From NCBI GenBank assembly GCA_963931865.1, contig OZ007516.1:10674785-10738784 (forward strand): a stretch of DNA of 64,000 nt, written 5' to 3'. Positions 10,978 to 23,191 of the stretch are shown here, one piece after another. The notes under the pieces were generated by a model. It did no database searches and was not told the origin of the DNA. It saw nothing but the letters and a program-made list of their open reading frames with translations. Source of the DNA: Axinella damicornis (taxonomy: Eukaryota > Porifera > Demospongiae > Axinellida > Axinellidae). Each line of letters begins with the position of its first letter. The first letter of the stretch is position 1. Both the position numbers and the translations under genes were made by a program.

Positions 10978-11535
10978 CCGTATAGCAGGAAATTTTCGTA
11001 AGGTGCAAATTTTCGTATAAAGCCTCGAGATACGAAAACAAAAACTGCTAACGGTCGAAATTTTAGCGTCAAATTTTGCACGGGCAGTCGAACACATGGA
11101 AGTGGTGAGCAAGCAATGGCATTTGTAATGGTATTTCTGGCGTTTGAACGGCCTTCCAGACTCCAGTGGACCCGTCTACACCCGTTAGCCTACGACGATA
11201 GCGAGTCTGTGGGAAGTGCGACAGATGACTTTCAGACAGTAAGCAAAGTTCATTGAGCAGCAACGATCGGCGAGTATGCCGCCGACCAGGTAGCTAATTG
11301 TCATTTCTCACGAACAAGAGGCCCAGACGTGGTACTCTCTCACCATTGTGCATTGCCTCCACCGAAAACAGAAAACGACACCATAATACCATCAATACGT
11401 TACGTACATGTAATGATAGGGGGCGTGGCAATGCAGGCGCATACGAAAATTCAAGTACGAAAATTTCTGCTGAAGGCATTTCAGTCGTTTATACGAAAAT
11501 TTGCACTTGCGCAAAATTAATATCCCGCTATACGG
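10978..11535. mobile_element. TA-flanked MITE (Tc1/mariner-like), 558 bp
   Basis: TA|CCGTATAGCAGGAAATTTTC at the left and the inverted GCTATACGG|TA at the right, with further inverted GCAAATTTTCGTATAAA near both ends. Several internal ATACGAAAATT repeats. TA duplication and CCGTA ends match a mariner-like non-autonomous element. No transposase. Confidence 0.8.
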
Positions 11536-11650
11536 TACTGACTGGTAACACCCTCGCTGACACCCTCACATCAACAACTGGATCTTTGTTGCCATGTAGG
11601 GAGAGCTCCAGGGCATGTGTGAACCTTAAGGTCACTGTTATTTGCGGGTA

Positions 11651-11900
11651 TTAACCCTTTCCCAACCAATGACGCCATATGGCGTCATCAGACTTTCAGC
11701 TTCAGATGTCACATCCGGCAATGTCCTTGGGAGATAGGCTCTGCGCCAGCAGAAAGGGCGGGGCAGGGGGAGGTGGGTGGGTGCACCCGAAGGATGCAAA
11801 CAGCACGGCCGTGTCAGGCTCAGCTTTGAACAGCCCTTGGTTGGAGCCGGGTAGGCCAAATCTCGGGTTTTAAGTATAAATGGGCCTATAAAACAGTGGT
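11651..11900. other. Possible solo piggyBac-like terminus
   Basis: TTAACCCTTTCCCAACC is followed by the palindrome GACGCCATATGGCGTC. TTAA followed by a CCCTTT end is piggyBac-like, but no matching right end is close by. The rest of the interval contains nothing I recognise. Confidence 0.3.
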
Positions 11901-12500
11901 CTCCCCTTGCAGAGCCTCGAATTCCAATGTTCAAGGCTGATTTTTCTGCAAGAGCGAGTTACCGTCGCCCGAGCATCTTGTTCGTGTACACGTTAATGAG
12001 TGGGTGTGGTCAGAATCACGAGTGTGGAAAGCATGGCTGTGTGCAGTTCTGTGTGAAGTTTGAGCCTGAAAACCGATGGGAACCTTATCTAGGTTACAAG
12101 CTAAAAAAACTGACCTCCATAATGATTCTGTGGGTTAATTTAGCGAATTTTAGCAAATTAGAAATCGCTAAATTTTGAACCCGCAAACCATAGTATTAGC
12201 AGCATGTGACGTCACATACGTTTGCATTAATTGGAGCAAGTCATAAGCTAGCCGATGTGCGGAGGTAGTTAGTTAGCTGTATAGTAAGAATCAGAGGCTA
12301 TCTACGAGGTGAGAGCAAGACCTGAGATATCAGTGAGTTTGTCCTACCTGTTGCACTAGCCTGTACCAGCAGACTGAGCAGTGTGGTTGCCTCTTGAACG
12401 GATTAGTTGCCAGCAGCTCTGGTGAGTTAAAACGCTAAAATTAATACTCGCCAGATCAGCTGCATGCCCAATTCACTAAAGTTAGTGTCCGCAAATAATA
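11901..12500. other. No gene; small AT-rich inverted repeat
   Basis: TTTAGCGAATTTTAGCAAA pairs with AGAAATCGCTAAATT at about 12136-12178, a short hairpin. Otherwise no supported feature up to the LINE. Confidence 0.4.
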
Positions 12501-14552
12501 GTGACTTTAAATATCAAATAATAGGACAATCTTCCTGTGGCCTCGCCTAGCATTTGTTCGATATCAATCTCTGAACTTGAGGTTCTTACAGCACTCTCGA
12601 GCCTAGACCCTAACAAATCTATGGGCTGTGATGGAATTGGCTCCAAATTGTTGAAACACTGTTCACTAGCGCTCTACATCCCGCTGCACCACCTCTATTC
12701 TCTAAGCATCTCCAAGCACATCATTCCTCTAGAATGGAAGCACCATTCAATTACTCCTGTCTATAAATCTGGAGATAAAAGTCAAGTAATTAACTATCGT
12801 CCTATTTCCCTCCTCTGTATTATTTCAAAAGTCCTCGAACGTCTAGTCTATGACAAACTGAGTGCGTTCATCATGAAGCACAACATCATCCATGATTCCC
12901 AATTTGGCTTTCTCCAGCACCGCTCAGCAATTCAACAACTACTTACCTTCCTAGCCAACATTCATAATGATATCAACAGCAATGCCAGATGTGATGTCAT
13001 ATACCTCGACTTCAGGAAAGCATTTGACAGCGTTCCCCACCATGAACTGCTACTGAAGCTCCGGAAAGTGGGTGTAAATGGGAGTCTCTGGTATTGGTTT
13101 CGCGCCTACTTACTAGGCAGACAGCAACATGTCTCAATCTCTGGTTGCTCTTCCTCTTCACTTCCTGTGATCTCTGGGGTACCCCAGGGAAGCATTCTGG
13201 GTCCCGTCATGTTTCTTATATACATCAACGATCTCCCATCCAGTAGCCTCTTCACTAAGTTATTCCTTTTTGCGGACGACACCAAATGCCTCTCTCGCAT
13301 ATCCTCACCTTCTGATAGTCTCCTGCTGCAATCCGACCTGGATGGGGTTTCCTCTTGGAGCAAAAAGTGGCTGTTGGCATTCAATGAAACTAAGCTCCAT
13401 CTCTTATCCATCAATACCAAACGCTCTAACCCTCTGTGTACAGCTGACTCCTCCTACTACATAAATGGTCGGTCAATTGCACCTTGCAACTCTCACAAGG
13501 ACCTGGGCATTGTAATAGCATCTGACCTTAAGTGGTCAGATCACCTGCACCTCATATCCTCTAAAGCCTACAAGAAGTTGGGGCTGCTTCGCCGCACTTT
13601 CTGTGCTACAAATAGTATCAGTACAAAGAAACGACTCTACATATCTCTTGTGAGATCCCAACTGTTATATGGCTCACAAATCTGGAGACCGGTTCTGATC
13701 AAAGACATCAACTTAATAGAATCAATTCAACGCCGTGCAACAAAATACATTCTAAACGACTATACTTCTGACTACAAAGCAAGGTTGACAAAGCTGCACC
13801 TACTGCCTCTATCGATGTTGTTCGAACTACACGACATCTGCTTCTTCATCAAATCTTTGAAATCTCCTGATGCTAACAACAGCTCATTTAATATTGTCAA
13901 TTTTGTCTCCTTCAGCACGAACCAAACTAGGTCTGGATTGCATATGAAGCTAGTCCAACCTCTATCAAAACATTCAAGAGATAAACAGTTTTATTTCAAC
14001 AGATTACCATCTCTATGGAATTCACTCCCAGCTATAGACTTGACTCTTAGCTACAAGCTAATAAAGCATCGTCTCAAAGTTACTCTTTGGAACCACTTTC
14101 TCGCCAACTTCAACCCTGAATCCACCTGCTCCTTCCACTATTCATGTCCCTGTTCTAAATGTTCAACTGTTCCCAGGACAGTATTCACCTCACTATAGCA
14201 ACTATTGACTACTTCTAACGTCATATGCCAGTTACCACAAACTTCCACCTGACAAGACCACCACCAATCTGAAGGTGTCCTTTTCGCTCAGCACTAATAC
14301 CCATGTCACAATCTCATAAACCCATATGATATTATGTTTACTAGTGTTCTTTGTCCAATCTTTGTAAAGTCGTCCCTTAACCTAACGAATAAGTATGTGT
14401 ATGTATTAAGTTTAAGGCAGCTAAGAATCTTTTAGCTGACCTACAGCAGTTCTCATTCTCAGCTAACTTTCAGTCTCTTTTGTGTACCACTCCCACCACC
14501 GTCACAACATGCACTCTGCTGTAAAGCAATAATAATAATAATAATAATAATA
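12501..14552 (+). mobile_element. 5'-truncated non-LTR retrotransposon (LINE, jockey/CR1-like)
   Basis: The unit consists of an RT open frame, a 3' UTR of about 330 bp, and an (AAT)n tail of eight repeats at 14529-14552. A microsatellite tail without LTRs is typical of several LINE clades. No endonuclease frame precedes the RT, so this is a 5'-truncated insertion. Confidence 0.85.
12537..14198 (+). CDS. LINE reverse transcriptase, 5' truncated
   Basis: RNA-dependent DNA polymerase used in target-primed reverse transcription. Motifs in order: NYRPISLLCIISKVLERLV (about residue 88), QFGFLQHRSAIQQLL, YLDFRKAFDSVPHH with the first catalytic Asp, GVPQGSILGPVMFLIYINDL, and the catalytic FADDTK, then KDLGIVIASDLKWSDH of the thumb. 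The 553-codon frame is uninterrupted and runs to a TAG at 14196-14198, unlike the host genes in this window. The frame opens at a GTG with no ATG nearby, matching loss of the 5' part with the endonuclease. It is probably a fairly recent insertion; it could not mobilise alone without its endonuclease. Confidence 0.88.
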   Translation: MASPSICSISISELEVLTALSSLDPNKSMGCDGIGSKLLKHCSLALYIPLHHLYSLSISKHIIPLEWKHHSITPVYKSGDKSQVINYRPISLLCIISKVLERLVYDKLSAFIMKHNIIHDSQFGFLQHRSAIQQLLTFLANIHNDINSNARCDVIYLDFRKAFDSVPHHELLLKLRKVGVNGSLWYWFRAYLLGRQQHVSISGCSSSSLPVISGVPQGSILGPVMFLIYINDLPSSSLFTKLFLFADDTKCLSRISSPSDSLLLQSDLDGVSSWSKKWLLAFNETKLHLLSINTKRSNPLCTADSSYYINGRSIAPCNSHKDLGIVIASDLKWSDHLHLISSKAYKKLGLLRRTFCATNSISTKKRLYISLVRSQLLYGSQIWRPVLIKDINLIESIQRRATKYILNDYTSDYKARLTKLHLLPLSMLFELHDICFFIKSLKSPDANNSSFNIVNFVSFSTNQTRSGLHMKLVQPLSKHSRDKQFYFNRLPSLWNSLPAIDLTLSYKLIKHRLKVTLWNHFLANFNPESTCSFHYSCPCSKCSTVPRTVFTSL

Positions 14553-15670
14553 AAGTACATGTACTATAAATTGCTATTCATGGGCACAAGTGCGAACAAT
14601 ACCTCAGCGCAGCATTTGCAGGAGAAGGTAGCATTTGCACCTGATCAAATGTTCTCACTACTAGCTCATGCATGCTTCTGATGTCTTCAATATGAAGGAC
14701 CTGTGTGAAATATTTAGCAGGCATGCCACTGTTGTCATGGACAGTGGCAGGATTTTTCGTTCCAGGCGTGAGGTCGTTGACCGCGTACTTGTACCCTAGC
14801 CTCCTTCCCTCGTCCCGCCCAGCTTTCATTGTCTACAGTGTGTGGAGTTTTTGATATACACTCACTGTTCAACTTCACGTGTAGCTGATCTCAAATCTCA
14901 TGCTATCCTCATGGCTAACAGACTCTAGCAGCCGGCGGGGAACCACTACAATTCCTGTCCAAGTTTGCTATCAGAATCTAATGTACCCAGTTTCGAATCC
15001 CACTGTACCACGGGACAGGTGGGACTGTCCATGAGCCCCCGCTTCAACCCACAATATCACACTGTCTGTCCTATCCCACTGTATCATTGTCCATGCTCCA
15101 TGGGAATCCATCGGATGTCATGAACTCTTGGCATTGAAGCACTCTTCATAATATCCCTTCTACCCCTCCTCGCCAAACCCATCCCTCACCTCCACACTCC
15201 CTTATGTCACCTCCACATCCTCATGCACCTCCACACTCCCTCACATCTGTAGTAATGCGTGACGGTATGCTCCTTAACCAAACTGCAGCAATAGTTATTA
15301 CTATAGCAACGAGGACCCGAATACAGACACAGCACAGACACTCAACACTAAGGGCAGTACTAATGTGGGGGAAGGTCTGGTAAAACTCATCACGTGCAGC
15401 AATGTAAAATAGACGTCAGGTGGATGTGTGGAGGAGTGGCACATTCCAGGGTAAGAAGGCCTGGGAACGAGGCTACATGTAGCATGCTACATAGTACACC
15501 AGTAAAATGGTTAGCTAAATGTTAGCTATCTCTCCTTGAAAATCCGTTTTGCCAAATGGAGCCAGCAATTGGAGTTGGTGAGCATAATTATCACAAATGT
15601 AGTAGGAACTTCCCCATGTTCTACGTGTGAAACGTTTAATGAGCTACCGTACCTGCATGCTGTTCCACAG
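14553..15670. other. Mostly unassigned; one minus-strand open frame
   Basis: A minus-strand frame at 14578-14829 contains LGYKYAVNDLTPGTKNPAT and DIRSMHELVVRTFDQVQMLP and looks protein-like, but I do not recognise it. A single element terminus (GGCCTGGGAACGAGGCTA) is at 15459-15476. The rest is featureless. Confidence 0.35.
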
Positions 15671-17718
15671 GTTTCAAATGTGAGGAGCATGAGAACCCCG
15701 CTGACTTCCTCCTAGACGTCATCAACCGTCTGCGAGAAAGCAGCCAAGGATCCAAAGAAGCGAGGTGGGCAGAGACAGTGCAGCAATTACTGGCCTGTTG
15801 CTAGTTCACCCCTTGAAAACTAGTCCCTCAGAGTATATTTGTACTGGCCAGCTTATGAGTCTAGTGACATTATACAACCGCTAGCTAGCTCATGTTCAAA
15901 GCTTCCGACCACCTTCCTCGCATCGCATGCTGAAACTGGTAACCTCTTAGCTTGCATGATGAACCAGGCCAGCCTGCAGCTTCCGGCTGATGGGAGCTCT
16001 GGATTGAACTGAACACTGCACGGACGACTTCACTGATTCTGCATCGTAGTAGAACCACACAGAAATTGGTAGTCTGCCAACTTTTGCCTATGAATGAATT
16101 TTGTACCAGTCCCAAGTTAACTATATTCATGTACTCAACTCGATAGAGTCCGAGGATGAGTTCCAGACAGTGGATCTCCCAGAGAGCTATCGTCTCTCGG
16201 GGCAGTACTCCACCATCAGGAAGACCACTGACCCCATACTGGAGTCTCTCCGGGAGTCGGAGAAGGGGAAGGACATTGTTCACCGCCTGGCAGATCGTCA
16301 CTGCAGCTCTGTCAGATATGCCACAAACTTCTTTTGGCAGGTAACCATTGGTTACTTCAATTAACACAAGGCAGTTACTATAGCAGCAGAGCTACTACTC
16401 AGTTATTGAAAGCTTGGACCACTTCTGTAAATGGTTTATCAGACCACTCGTAATTCCACCACCAAGGTGAGCAATCATAATGCACAGCAGTGATCATGAT
16501 GGTTTAATCAGAATTTTGATACACCTTTCCTGCATACTGTGAGGTTAATCTCATTACACAGAGCATTTAATCCCCTATCAGGAGTGTAATGTGTGTTATG
16601 TAATTACCGAGAGGGAGGGAATTCAAAATTCTTTGGGATCTGAACCCGAGACCTTCTGAGTACCAGTCATGATCACCACTAAGACACTGGGCCCATGGCT
16701 GAACAGCAGCACACAATCTGCACGTATATATATAGTGGCATTGTGTGGAGGCCTCAGCTCAATATCTCTCTCTCTCTATGTATGTAGATGGCAATTGTGA
16801 TCTTGCGATCAGCGGTGAATCTTATCAGAAGCCCAGCCAACTCGGTCCTACAAGTGAGTATTATTGGTAACAGTGTGCATGTGTACCAGCTCTATCTGCC
16901 ACTTCTGATCTGCTCAGTACAGCACCTTGTTCCCATGCAGCCAGGCCTGAGTGACATGAGCGCGTAAATATGGATTGAGCACTGAGAGCTCAGACCAGCT
17001 TGAAAATTAAAATATTGACTGAACCCTGAACCTTTAGCATACGGTATTCCAGCTCACATACGTGATGTAGGTTTCTGGGTACTTGGTTGTCCCACCCAAG
17101 TAGCTACTTTGCATAATTATAGAAAATGTACCTCATGCTCTTGGCCACTTTCATTCCATTTTGACTGTGACTTACGGTAGAGCATGCATGGGAATGAGGC
17201 TAGGTTGCTTGTCCATCCATCGTCAGGTTGCTATTCCTTTTGTACAGCTGATGACGTTGACTTTATTTGCTCTCATAATTGGAGCAATCTTCTTTCAACT
17301 GGGTACTGATGAACTGGGATTTACCAACAGGTATGACTGTGTATTTGTTACTGGGGTGATAGTTGGATAGCAAGGTATATAGCGTTTGTGATTTTAGTCT
17401 TGGTGTGGTCTTCCAAGCTTGACCCTTAATTCCTCTTTTAATTCCTGCACCTTGAGAGATGGGTCTAGTTCGACTAGGCATGATTTGTGCTCAGCTTCTA
17501 TCTATCCCTGTCCATTTTCACTACAGTTTTTTGATCACTTAGGCCCTCGGACAGTATACAGCCAAGGCCTTCAGACTTTCAATACATTATCAATGTAGTG
17601 CTGTTGTATACCAAGACTTCACATGAAATTATATTTCTCTGCCTGCAGACTCAGATTGTTTTTCTTCATTTCAGTAAACCAATCTTTTAGTGCTTTGTCT
17701 GCCTTGGATCTGTTGCAT
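15671..17718 (+). pseudogene. ABCG2-like half-transporter, middle exons only
   Basis: Five exons of an ABCG-family ATP-dependent exporter. 15671-15764 encodes CEEHENPADFLLDVINRL, the conserved end of the nucleotide-binding domain (NPADF.LD.I). About 16147-16340 is the linker ending SSVRYATNFFWQ. 16788-16853 encodes LRSAVNLIRSPANSVLQ. 17248-17330 is the first membrane helix, LMTLTLFALIIGAIFFQLGT. 17649-17718 encodes LFFFISVNQSFSALSALDLL, matching FF.....F.....ALDLF-like blocks after helix 1. Splice sites are canonical and phases agree between the last three exons. The Walker A, signature and Walker B exons upstream and helices 3-6 downstream are absent; downstream sequence belongs to the opposing SENP gene. 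It is therefore a partial copy, or a gene whose remaining exons lie beyond the overlap. Confidence 0.6.
16441..16600. mobile_element. Diverged right half of a CACTCCTGGTA-end element
   Basis: CCACCACCAAGGTGAG, then a GATCATGATGGTTTAATCAGAA-like block, then CCTATCAGGAGTGTAATG, matching the right half of the units at 2013-3155 and 8905-9540. It lies in an intron of the ABCG fragment. Confidence 0.55.
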
Positions 17719-18105
17719 GTACAATACAGACTGCTCTTGTGAGGCCGATCGGGTTGGCAGCAGTGCTGCGTAACATCGCTTTCACACAGGTATATATGTG
17801 CATTAAATTTTATTTTATGTGTTTCAGAGAATCAGTCTGTGTGCAATTGCAACATGGTAATGTGCAGTGTAGTCCATGTTAGCCATAAGTGCTCGCATAG
17901 TGGCTGAAACATCATCTTGAAATATTTATTCGGTTGGTGCGTGATGACATTATGCAGTTAGAAAAGTCTCTGCTCAAGTATTTCACATATCATATGCTCC
18001 CGGATTCTTGGCATGTCATTCTGTGTGTTCATGTGGAGGGAATGCATAATGTGTTAACACAGTGAACAGGAAGGAGAGGGAGATGGGGTGAGACAGATAA
18101 CACAC

Positions 18106-19480
18106 CTGTGAGAATGTGAAGGGAACATCACTAGCAATATGACGAGCATACTGTGAAGAGGAAAGAGATAATGCAACAGTTTTTACGTAACAACTGTGTG
18201 TGTAGATGGCATAACAGTTCTGTGGCTGATGTAACAGCCATGTGCCTGGCGCATGAAATCTTGGGAGCACCTGTTTCACTCCCCAGACCAATCACACCAG
18301 AACCGTCGTTGTAGGCTGGCACTGGACCCCATAGAGGGCTGGTGGATGCACCTCAGGTCAACACAGTGCCAGCCAAACTGGCTTAGGTGGTGGGTATACA
18401 CTGGACGGCTAGTGCTGGCCAAACTAGCTCAGCTGGTGGGTATACAGTGCTCCTGGGTTAGGGTGCTCACCATGCAAGCAAACATGCCACAATCTGACCC
18501 ATTCCTCTGGTCTGGAATATTCTGATTGTGTGATGTGTGGTGTGTGGTGGGTATGGTGTGTGTGTGGTGAGTGGTGTGTGTGGTGGGTATGGTGTGTGTG
18601 TGGTGAGTGGTGTGTGTGGTGTGTGTGTGGTGGGTGTGATGTGTGTGTGGTGTGCATAGGGAGGAGAAAACAACATGGATGTACACTGCACAGCCGGTCT
18701 GGTATCGGTGTTTATATACCTTGGGAGTGTAGTACGTCCAACCACTGACATCATAGTCCATTTGCTTCTTGTCCTTTGCCTCAGCCAACAGGTAGTCTCT
18801 GAGTAGGTGTGAGACAGAGTGTGGAGGTAACAGTTAGCCTTGTCCCCAGGCCTCCACCCAGATTTTATCTCGTAGCCGTGGTGTTCTTCTCCACAGCTGT
18901 GAGATAAAATCTGGGTGGAGGCCTGGGAACGAGGCTAGGTAACAGTCACATCACCAGAAACAGACAGACAGGTGGACAGTCGGACAATAGTGTTTCAGCC
19001 CACCTCAATCTAGCAAGGCAAGAGGGGTTGCTTCCCCGCAGGGAGTCGAAATACTGGAACTGCTTTTCACTGAAGTGGATAGTGGCGAGGCACCAGTGCA
19101 TGCCCAGGTGGATGGGAATGAGGATGACATCTTTTGCGAACAAGTCCACCTGGGGACGGGGGTGGGGGATTTCATGTTTGGGTTGAAAGAAGGAACCAGC
19201 CAACCAAACCATTTTCTTCCCAAGTCTGACAAATTCCCATACTATCTAGAGTAGAGGCCATAAGCAATGAAGCTCCATGAACAGCCGTTCTTTATCCCAC
19301 CTTCTTTGTCCACCTCCTGACGCCGCTGTACCCGGCTTGGGCAAGCTTGGGGTAGAAGAAGGAGCTCATCACGTGCACACTCATAGTGCTACTGCTGCGC
19401 TCAGCAATCAGGTTGAAGTAGAAGTTGATGATCTGCGCACATGTACAAAATAGGAATGTTGTGTCATGCTTGCGAAGTAA

Positions 19481-19527
<47 letters not shown>

Positions 19528-21600
19528 ACACACACAAACCTCATCGTTGAGCCACTGTAATCCTGTGAGTGTAAACAGGTCAGATCGGGAAATGCGGATC
19601 CTGAACCGCTCAGACAGACATTCTGCAGCACTGCCCCTTCCTGTTGCCAAGGCAACCTGTGGAGGTTGGTGACCTCAACTAATTACAGTCTAGCTGCAGG
19701 CTACAACATGGCATGACCATACAGCAAATGTGTACAGTAGTTAATGAACAAGTGAATTGGGAGAACTGGTAGCCTTGTTCACAGGCAGCGTGAAACTGGG
19801 CACTTTGAAGCACAGATTAGCAACATTCATCAGTTCGCTTGACAAAAGTGCAAAGTATTTTCTGCGCATGCATGTGGGTCAGCACGGTATTGGAAGGAAT
19901 TTAGTGAAGTTTTCTTGATTTTCCAAATCAAAGTCCTTGGCAAATTTTCCCACTATACGGCGGCATTGTGGTACAATATTGTCACAGCTAAAGTCCGGCA
20001 TGATGACATCACAAACCATTTGAAAACCCCGTCAAAACATGAAATTGGAGCAGCAAAAGTGCTCTGGGGATGGGGACTGTCATGCTATTTAGCTGGTCAA
20101 TACCTCTAGTTTCTCAGCTGGCATTCAACGAGTATGTAGTCTGATGGCAGTTTTGACTAGCCAAATACGTGTACCTTCAGCATCAGCCATTCACCTTGTC
20201 ATCAAGCTTGAGGTTTTCGTTTTCCAGCCACTGTCTGCTGACTACGGAGGAAGGGTCGGCCTTGGTTGAAGACGTCTGGACCCCTCTACTCGACCAACTC
20301 TTAGCAGTTTGTGGGTGATGTTGCAGTGAGTGGTGGTTGGAAGGGGCCCCATGCTGGGAGTGATGGTCCCAGGAGGAGTGCTGCAATGGTACCCTGGGTT
20401 TCTCCTGGCCGTAGTCCTGGGTAACACTCCCACCACGTGCAGCAAGGAACATCCATGAGTGAGCTGCTGTCGATGTGACTTTTGGGTGGTGAGAAGATAC
20501 TGGGTGGGATGGGCTGGAACCGTACAGGGCAGGTTGGTGGGAAGGGACAGAAAAGTGAAGAGGGCGGGGGAGAGGATGGGAGGGGGTGGAATGGAAATGT
20601 GGTGATGTGTAGTTGTGTTGGGGGAGATCCACTGTGTCCCTGCACACAGAAAATAACAAAGGAAGGGCCCCAATAACAGGCACAGTCGATTGAGGTGATC
20701 CCATAAATATATGTTCACACCTTGGTGAGGTAGGGTCAATCACCTCAGGACGTAGCAATGGTGTGAACAGTGAGGGTGAGGGCGGAGGGGAGGAAGGGGA
20801 GTAGGTGTGGTGATGGCCAAAGAGAATCTGGTTATGTGTAGTTGTGTCGGGGGAGATCCACTGTGTCCCTGCACACAGAAAATAACAAAGGAAGGGCCCC
20901 AATAACAGGCACAGTCGATTGAGGTGATCCCATAAATATATGTTCATACCTTGGTGAGGTAGGGTCAATCACCTCAGGACTAAAGTACATTTGTACAGTC
21001 CTGTTAACAGACACTCAAGTTGTAGAAATAATGACTGGATTGGTTCAGCACATTCCTCTCAGTACCCTGAGACTAGGACACTTTACTTTAGCGACAAAAG
21101 TTAACTTGTTGTCCGTCCGTATGTAATGGAAGGGTTCTAACATGCTCATCTACTACATGTACATGCTTACCGTTCATAGGGGATTCTGTCTTCCTCTCTC
21201 TGGCACAAACTGAAGAGTGTTGCTTGTCTAACGTCTTTTGAACAGGAGTGATGGAACAAAGGGAAGATAAGGATACAAGATTGCTGCCGTTAGTAAGACG
21301 ATTGCTCCTAATCAAAGTAGGGTATCTCTGAAAGAGTGTCTGCGCTCACCAGTGTTGTCTGCGGACCAGGAGGCGGTGAGGGGCACTCGGGGGGAGGGCA
21401 ACACCACTCCCAAAACTTCTTGATGAAATCCACTGCTCCCCAAACCCCGCGTCTCAGAAAATCAAAACCTACAGGTACATAATCTGACCCCACACACCGA
21501 GGAGATCTGGTCACTGCTGCACAAACACAGACTTTGGCTCTCTTTGGGCATGGTGTGCGTTTGTGTACAGCTCCAGATGTTTCAAATGATGCAGTTGGGA
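18106..21600 (-). CDS. SENP/Ulp1 SUMO-specific cysteine protease, last exon not found
   Basis: Cleaves SUMO precursors and conjugates. Exons, 5' to 3' on the minus strand: disordered N-terminal exons around 21350-21600, 21171-21307 and about 20198-20650 (Pro/Ser/His-rich); then the C48 catalytic domain. 19540-19656 encodes RISRSDLFTLTGLQWLNDE. 19301-19432 encodes IINFYFNLI ... FFYPKL ... RRWTKK. 19004-19149 encodes ILIPIHLGMHWCLATIHF with the catalytic His (HW) and YFDSLRG with the catalytic Asp. 18720-18798 follows. 18471-18521 encodes NGSDCGMFAC with the catalytic Cys. 18106-18150 encodes YARHIASDVPFTFSQ. All junctions are GT-AG and phases agree where I checked (for example AG|A gives Arg at 19004/18798). 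The expected final exon (MPYFR...MVWEI in relatives) was not found. Its ABCG neighbour lies directly downstream on the other strand. Catalytic triad intact. Confidence 0.75.
18528..18660. repeat. (GTGTGTGGTG)n minisatellite
   Basis: Degenerate TG repeats in the SENP intron between exons 18720-18798 and 18471-18521. On the coding strand it reads C/A-rich and ends at the acceptor ACACAATCAG. Confidence 0.9.
18835..18937. mobile_element. 103-bp TIR element with perfect 9-bp TSD
   Basis: TAGCCTTGTCCCCAGGCCTC ... GAGGCCTGGGAACGAGGCTA, with arms of about 40 bp including CCACCCAGATTTTATCTC. GGTAACAGT flanks both sides (18826-18834, 18938-18946). It lies inside a SENP intron. Confidence 0.88.
19483..19524. 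repeat. 42-nt poly(C)
   Basis: Uninterrupted C run. On the SENP coding strand it is a G run starting about 16 nt after the GAG|GTTTGT donor of exon 19540-19656. Confidence 0.95.
20609..20980. repeat. Direct duplication of about 143 bp
   Basis: The segment 20609-20752 recurs at 20838-20980 almost unchanged (GAGATCCACTGTGTCCCTGC, AAATATATGTTCACACCTTG). It lies in the 5' part of the SENP-like gene and may duplicate an exon border. Confidence 0.85.
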
Positions 21601-21779
21601 TAATTAGGATATCATATCCCTTTGCAGGCATACAATAGTCCCAAGTCACTAGCTGCAGCTGCAGCAGCCTTTGTGATAGCAGATAACACCCATTCCATGC
21701 TAGCAAGGGCGCATCGACCCTAACGGGAAGAGGGCATGCAACTCTCGTATTCACAATGAAAACAGCAAATGCAGCCACC

Positions 21780-22700
21780 GGATATACTATTTTTAGACAT
21801 TGGTACGTAACTGTAAATGAGAATGAATGTAATTATCTGATTATGCAGAATATCACAGAGCAGGCCAGAGAGCTAGATCGAGCGCGTAGAGTGGATGAAT
21901 GGACGCCATCCAAGTTTTGACGGCTGGAAACAATGTGCCTGTCCGTCCTACATGCGTCAGCCATTGCGCGCAGGTGCCATAGACTTTGCTCAGGACCGTC
22001 TCCACTGAATGACACGGTTCATTGGCGACATTGAGGCAAGGAGAAGGCAGTGGTAAGTGCCATCCAGCATATCAGAAGTTCATTGACTTAATAGAGAATG
22101 GGAACTGTGGCTGTGACTACCGCGATTAGTGCTTATAGCATGCCAGAGCCATGGATCTGAAACAAACAATGTAGCACGTGATTTCTATAAATACATTTTG
22201 CCGTTTGCGGGGTTACATGCCCTCTCGCTGCCTTCGGCGGCTCGATACGCCCTTGATGCTACAACTGAAGGTTGTAACTGCCTTCATGCAAGGCTGTGAA
22301 ATCCATATCTTGAGCACACCACTACATTCCAAGATGTACAGGTGAGGCATAGACGTCACACCAGACCCTCTTGTACTTGTGCGCTGGAGTCTGGCTACAC
22401 CAGACTAGGTGCATAACCAGAGGTTGGGCAGACCTTCCTGGAAGTACAAGGACTATCTTCAAACTATCGTGCAAATGGGACAAACTACACCCCAAGGCCA
22501 CAAGTCAGGCACTATCTCACCTCTTCCTGATTGCTGAGGAGGGATGGCTTCCTTGGCCCTCTTAGCAGGTGGCTACATGTGTTAGGCGAAACAAGCGCAA
22601 AGGTCTACTCACGCACTCATGTCAACACACATGTACATGTATGTGACGTCAAATATACCCCAGGAGATACAACGGAAAAACCTTGCCGATACAAGTGTGT
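21780..22700. other. No gene seen; likely 5' flank of the SENP-like gene
   Basis: Minus-strand frames near 21833-22015 look incidental. No RNA gene or element was recognised. Confidence 0.4.
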
Positions 22701-22742
22701 AAATGGCAGTCAAAAATTACTAATTTTTGACTGCCATTTAGT
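22701..22742. repeat. Perfect short hairpin
   Basis: AAATGGCAGTCAAAAATTA faces TAATTTTTGACTGCCATTT with about two bases between. No 9-bp duplication. Confidence 0.85.
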
Positions 22743-22835
22743 TCACAGAACTCTGCATCTGCAACCGTGGTAAGGCTTGGAACACCCAATATGATTTACT
22801 TCTACATCCATTATATTTTCCTCTACATCCACCCA

Positions 22836-22871
22836 TAGTCTCGGTACCAGAAGAGTCTGGTACCAAGACTA
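22836..22871. mobile_element. 36-bp micro TIR element with perfect 9-bp TSD
   Basis: TAGTCTCGGTACCAGA ... TCTGGTACCAAGACTA, flanked by ATCCACCCA on both sides (22827-22835, 22872-22880). The element is only its two inverted ends. Confidence 0.88.
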
Positions 22872-23191
22872 ATCCACCCATTCTATTTTCGTTTGGGTGG
22901 GCTAGGGAATGTTCGTTCTCCTTACCAACACAGCGACGTCGCTGGCATCTGAATAAGTTCGCTTCACGCCTACCCTATGCATCTGTATAGCTGTAAGGCC
23001 GTCTCTTGCTTAGCTGTCTAGTCTGGCGCCTTGGCGTTCCAAATAGCCCAGTAGTGGGTTCAATTGGACCAATCAAATGCGGCATATGATGCAAGATTTT
23101 AGGACGCGAAACGGCCGCAACGAATTTTGTGAACGCTCACGTGAACATTTTGGTTACGTAACGTAAAACTAAACAGCGAGAACTGACTAAC

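Noticed and set aside
20183..20968. A single 261-codon minus-strand protein
   Set aside because: It includes the 143-bp direct duplication and intron-like sequence; I kept only the part nearest the GACAAG|GTGAAT donor as a probable SENP exon.
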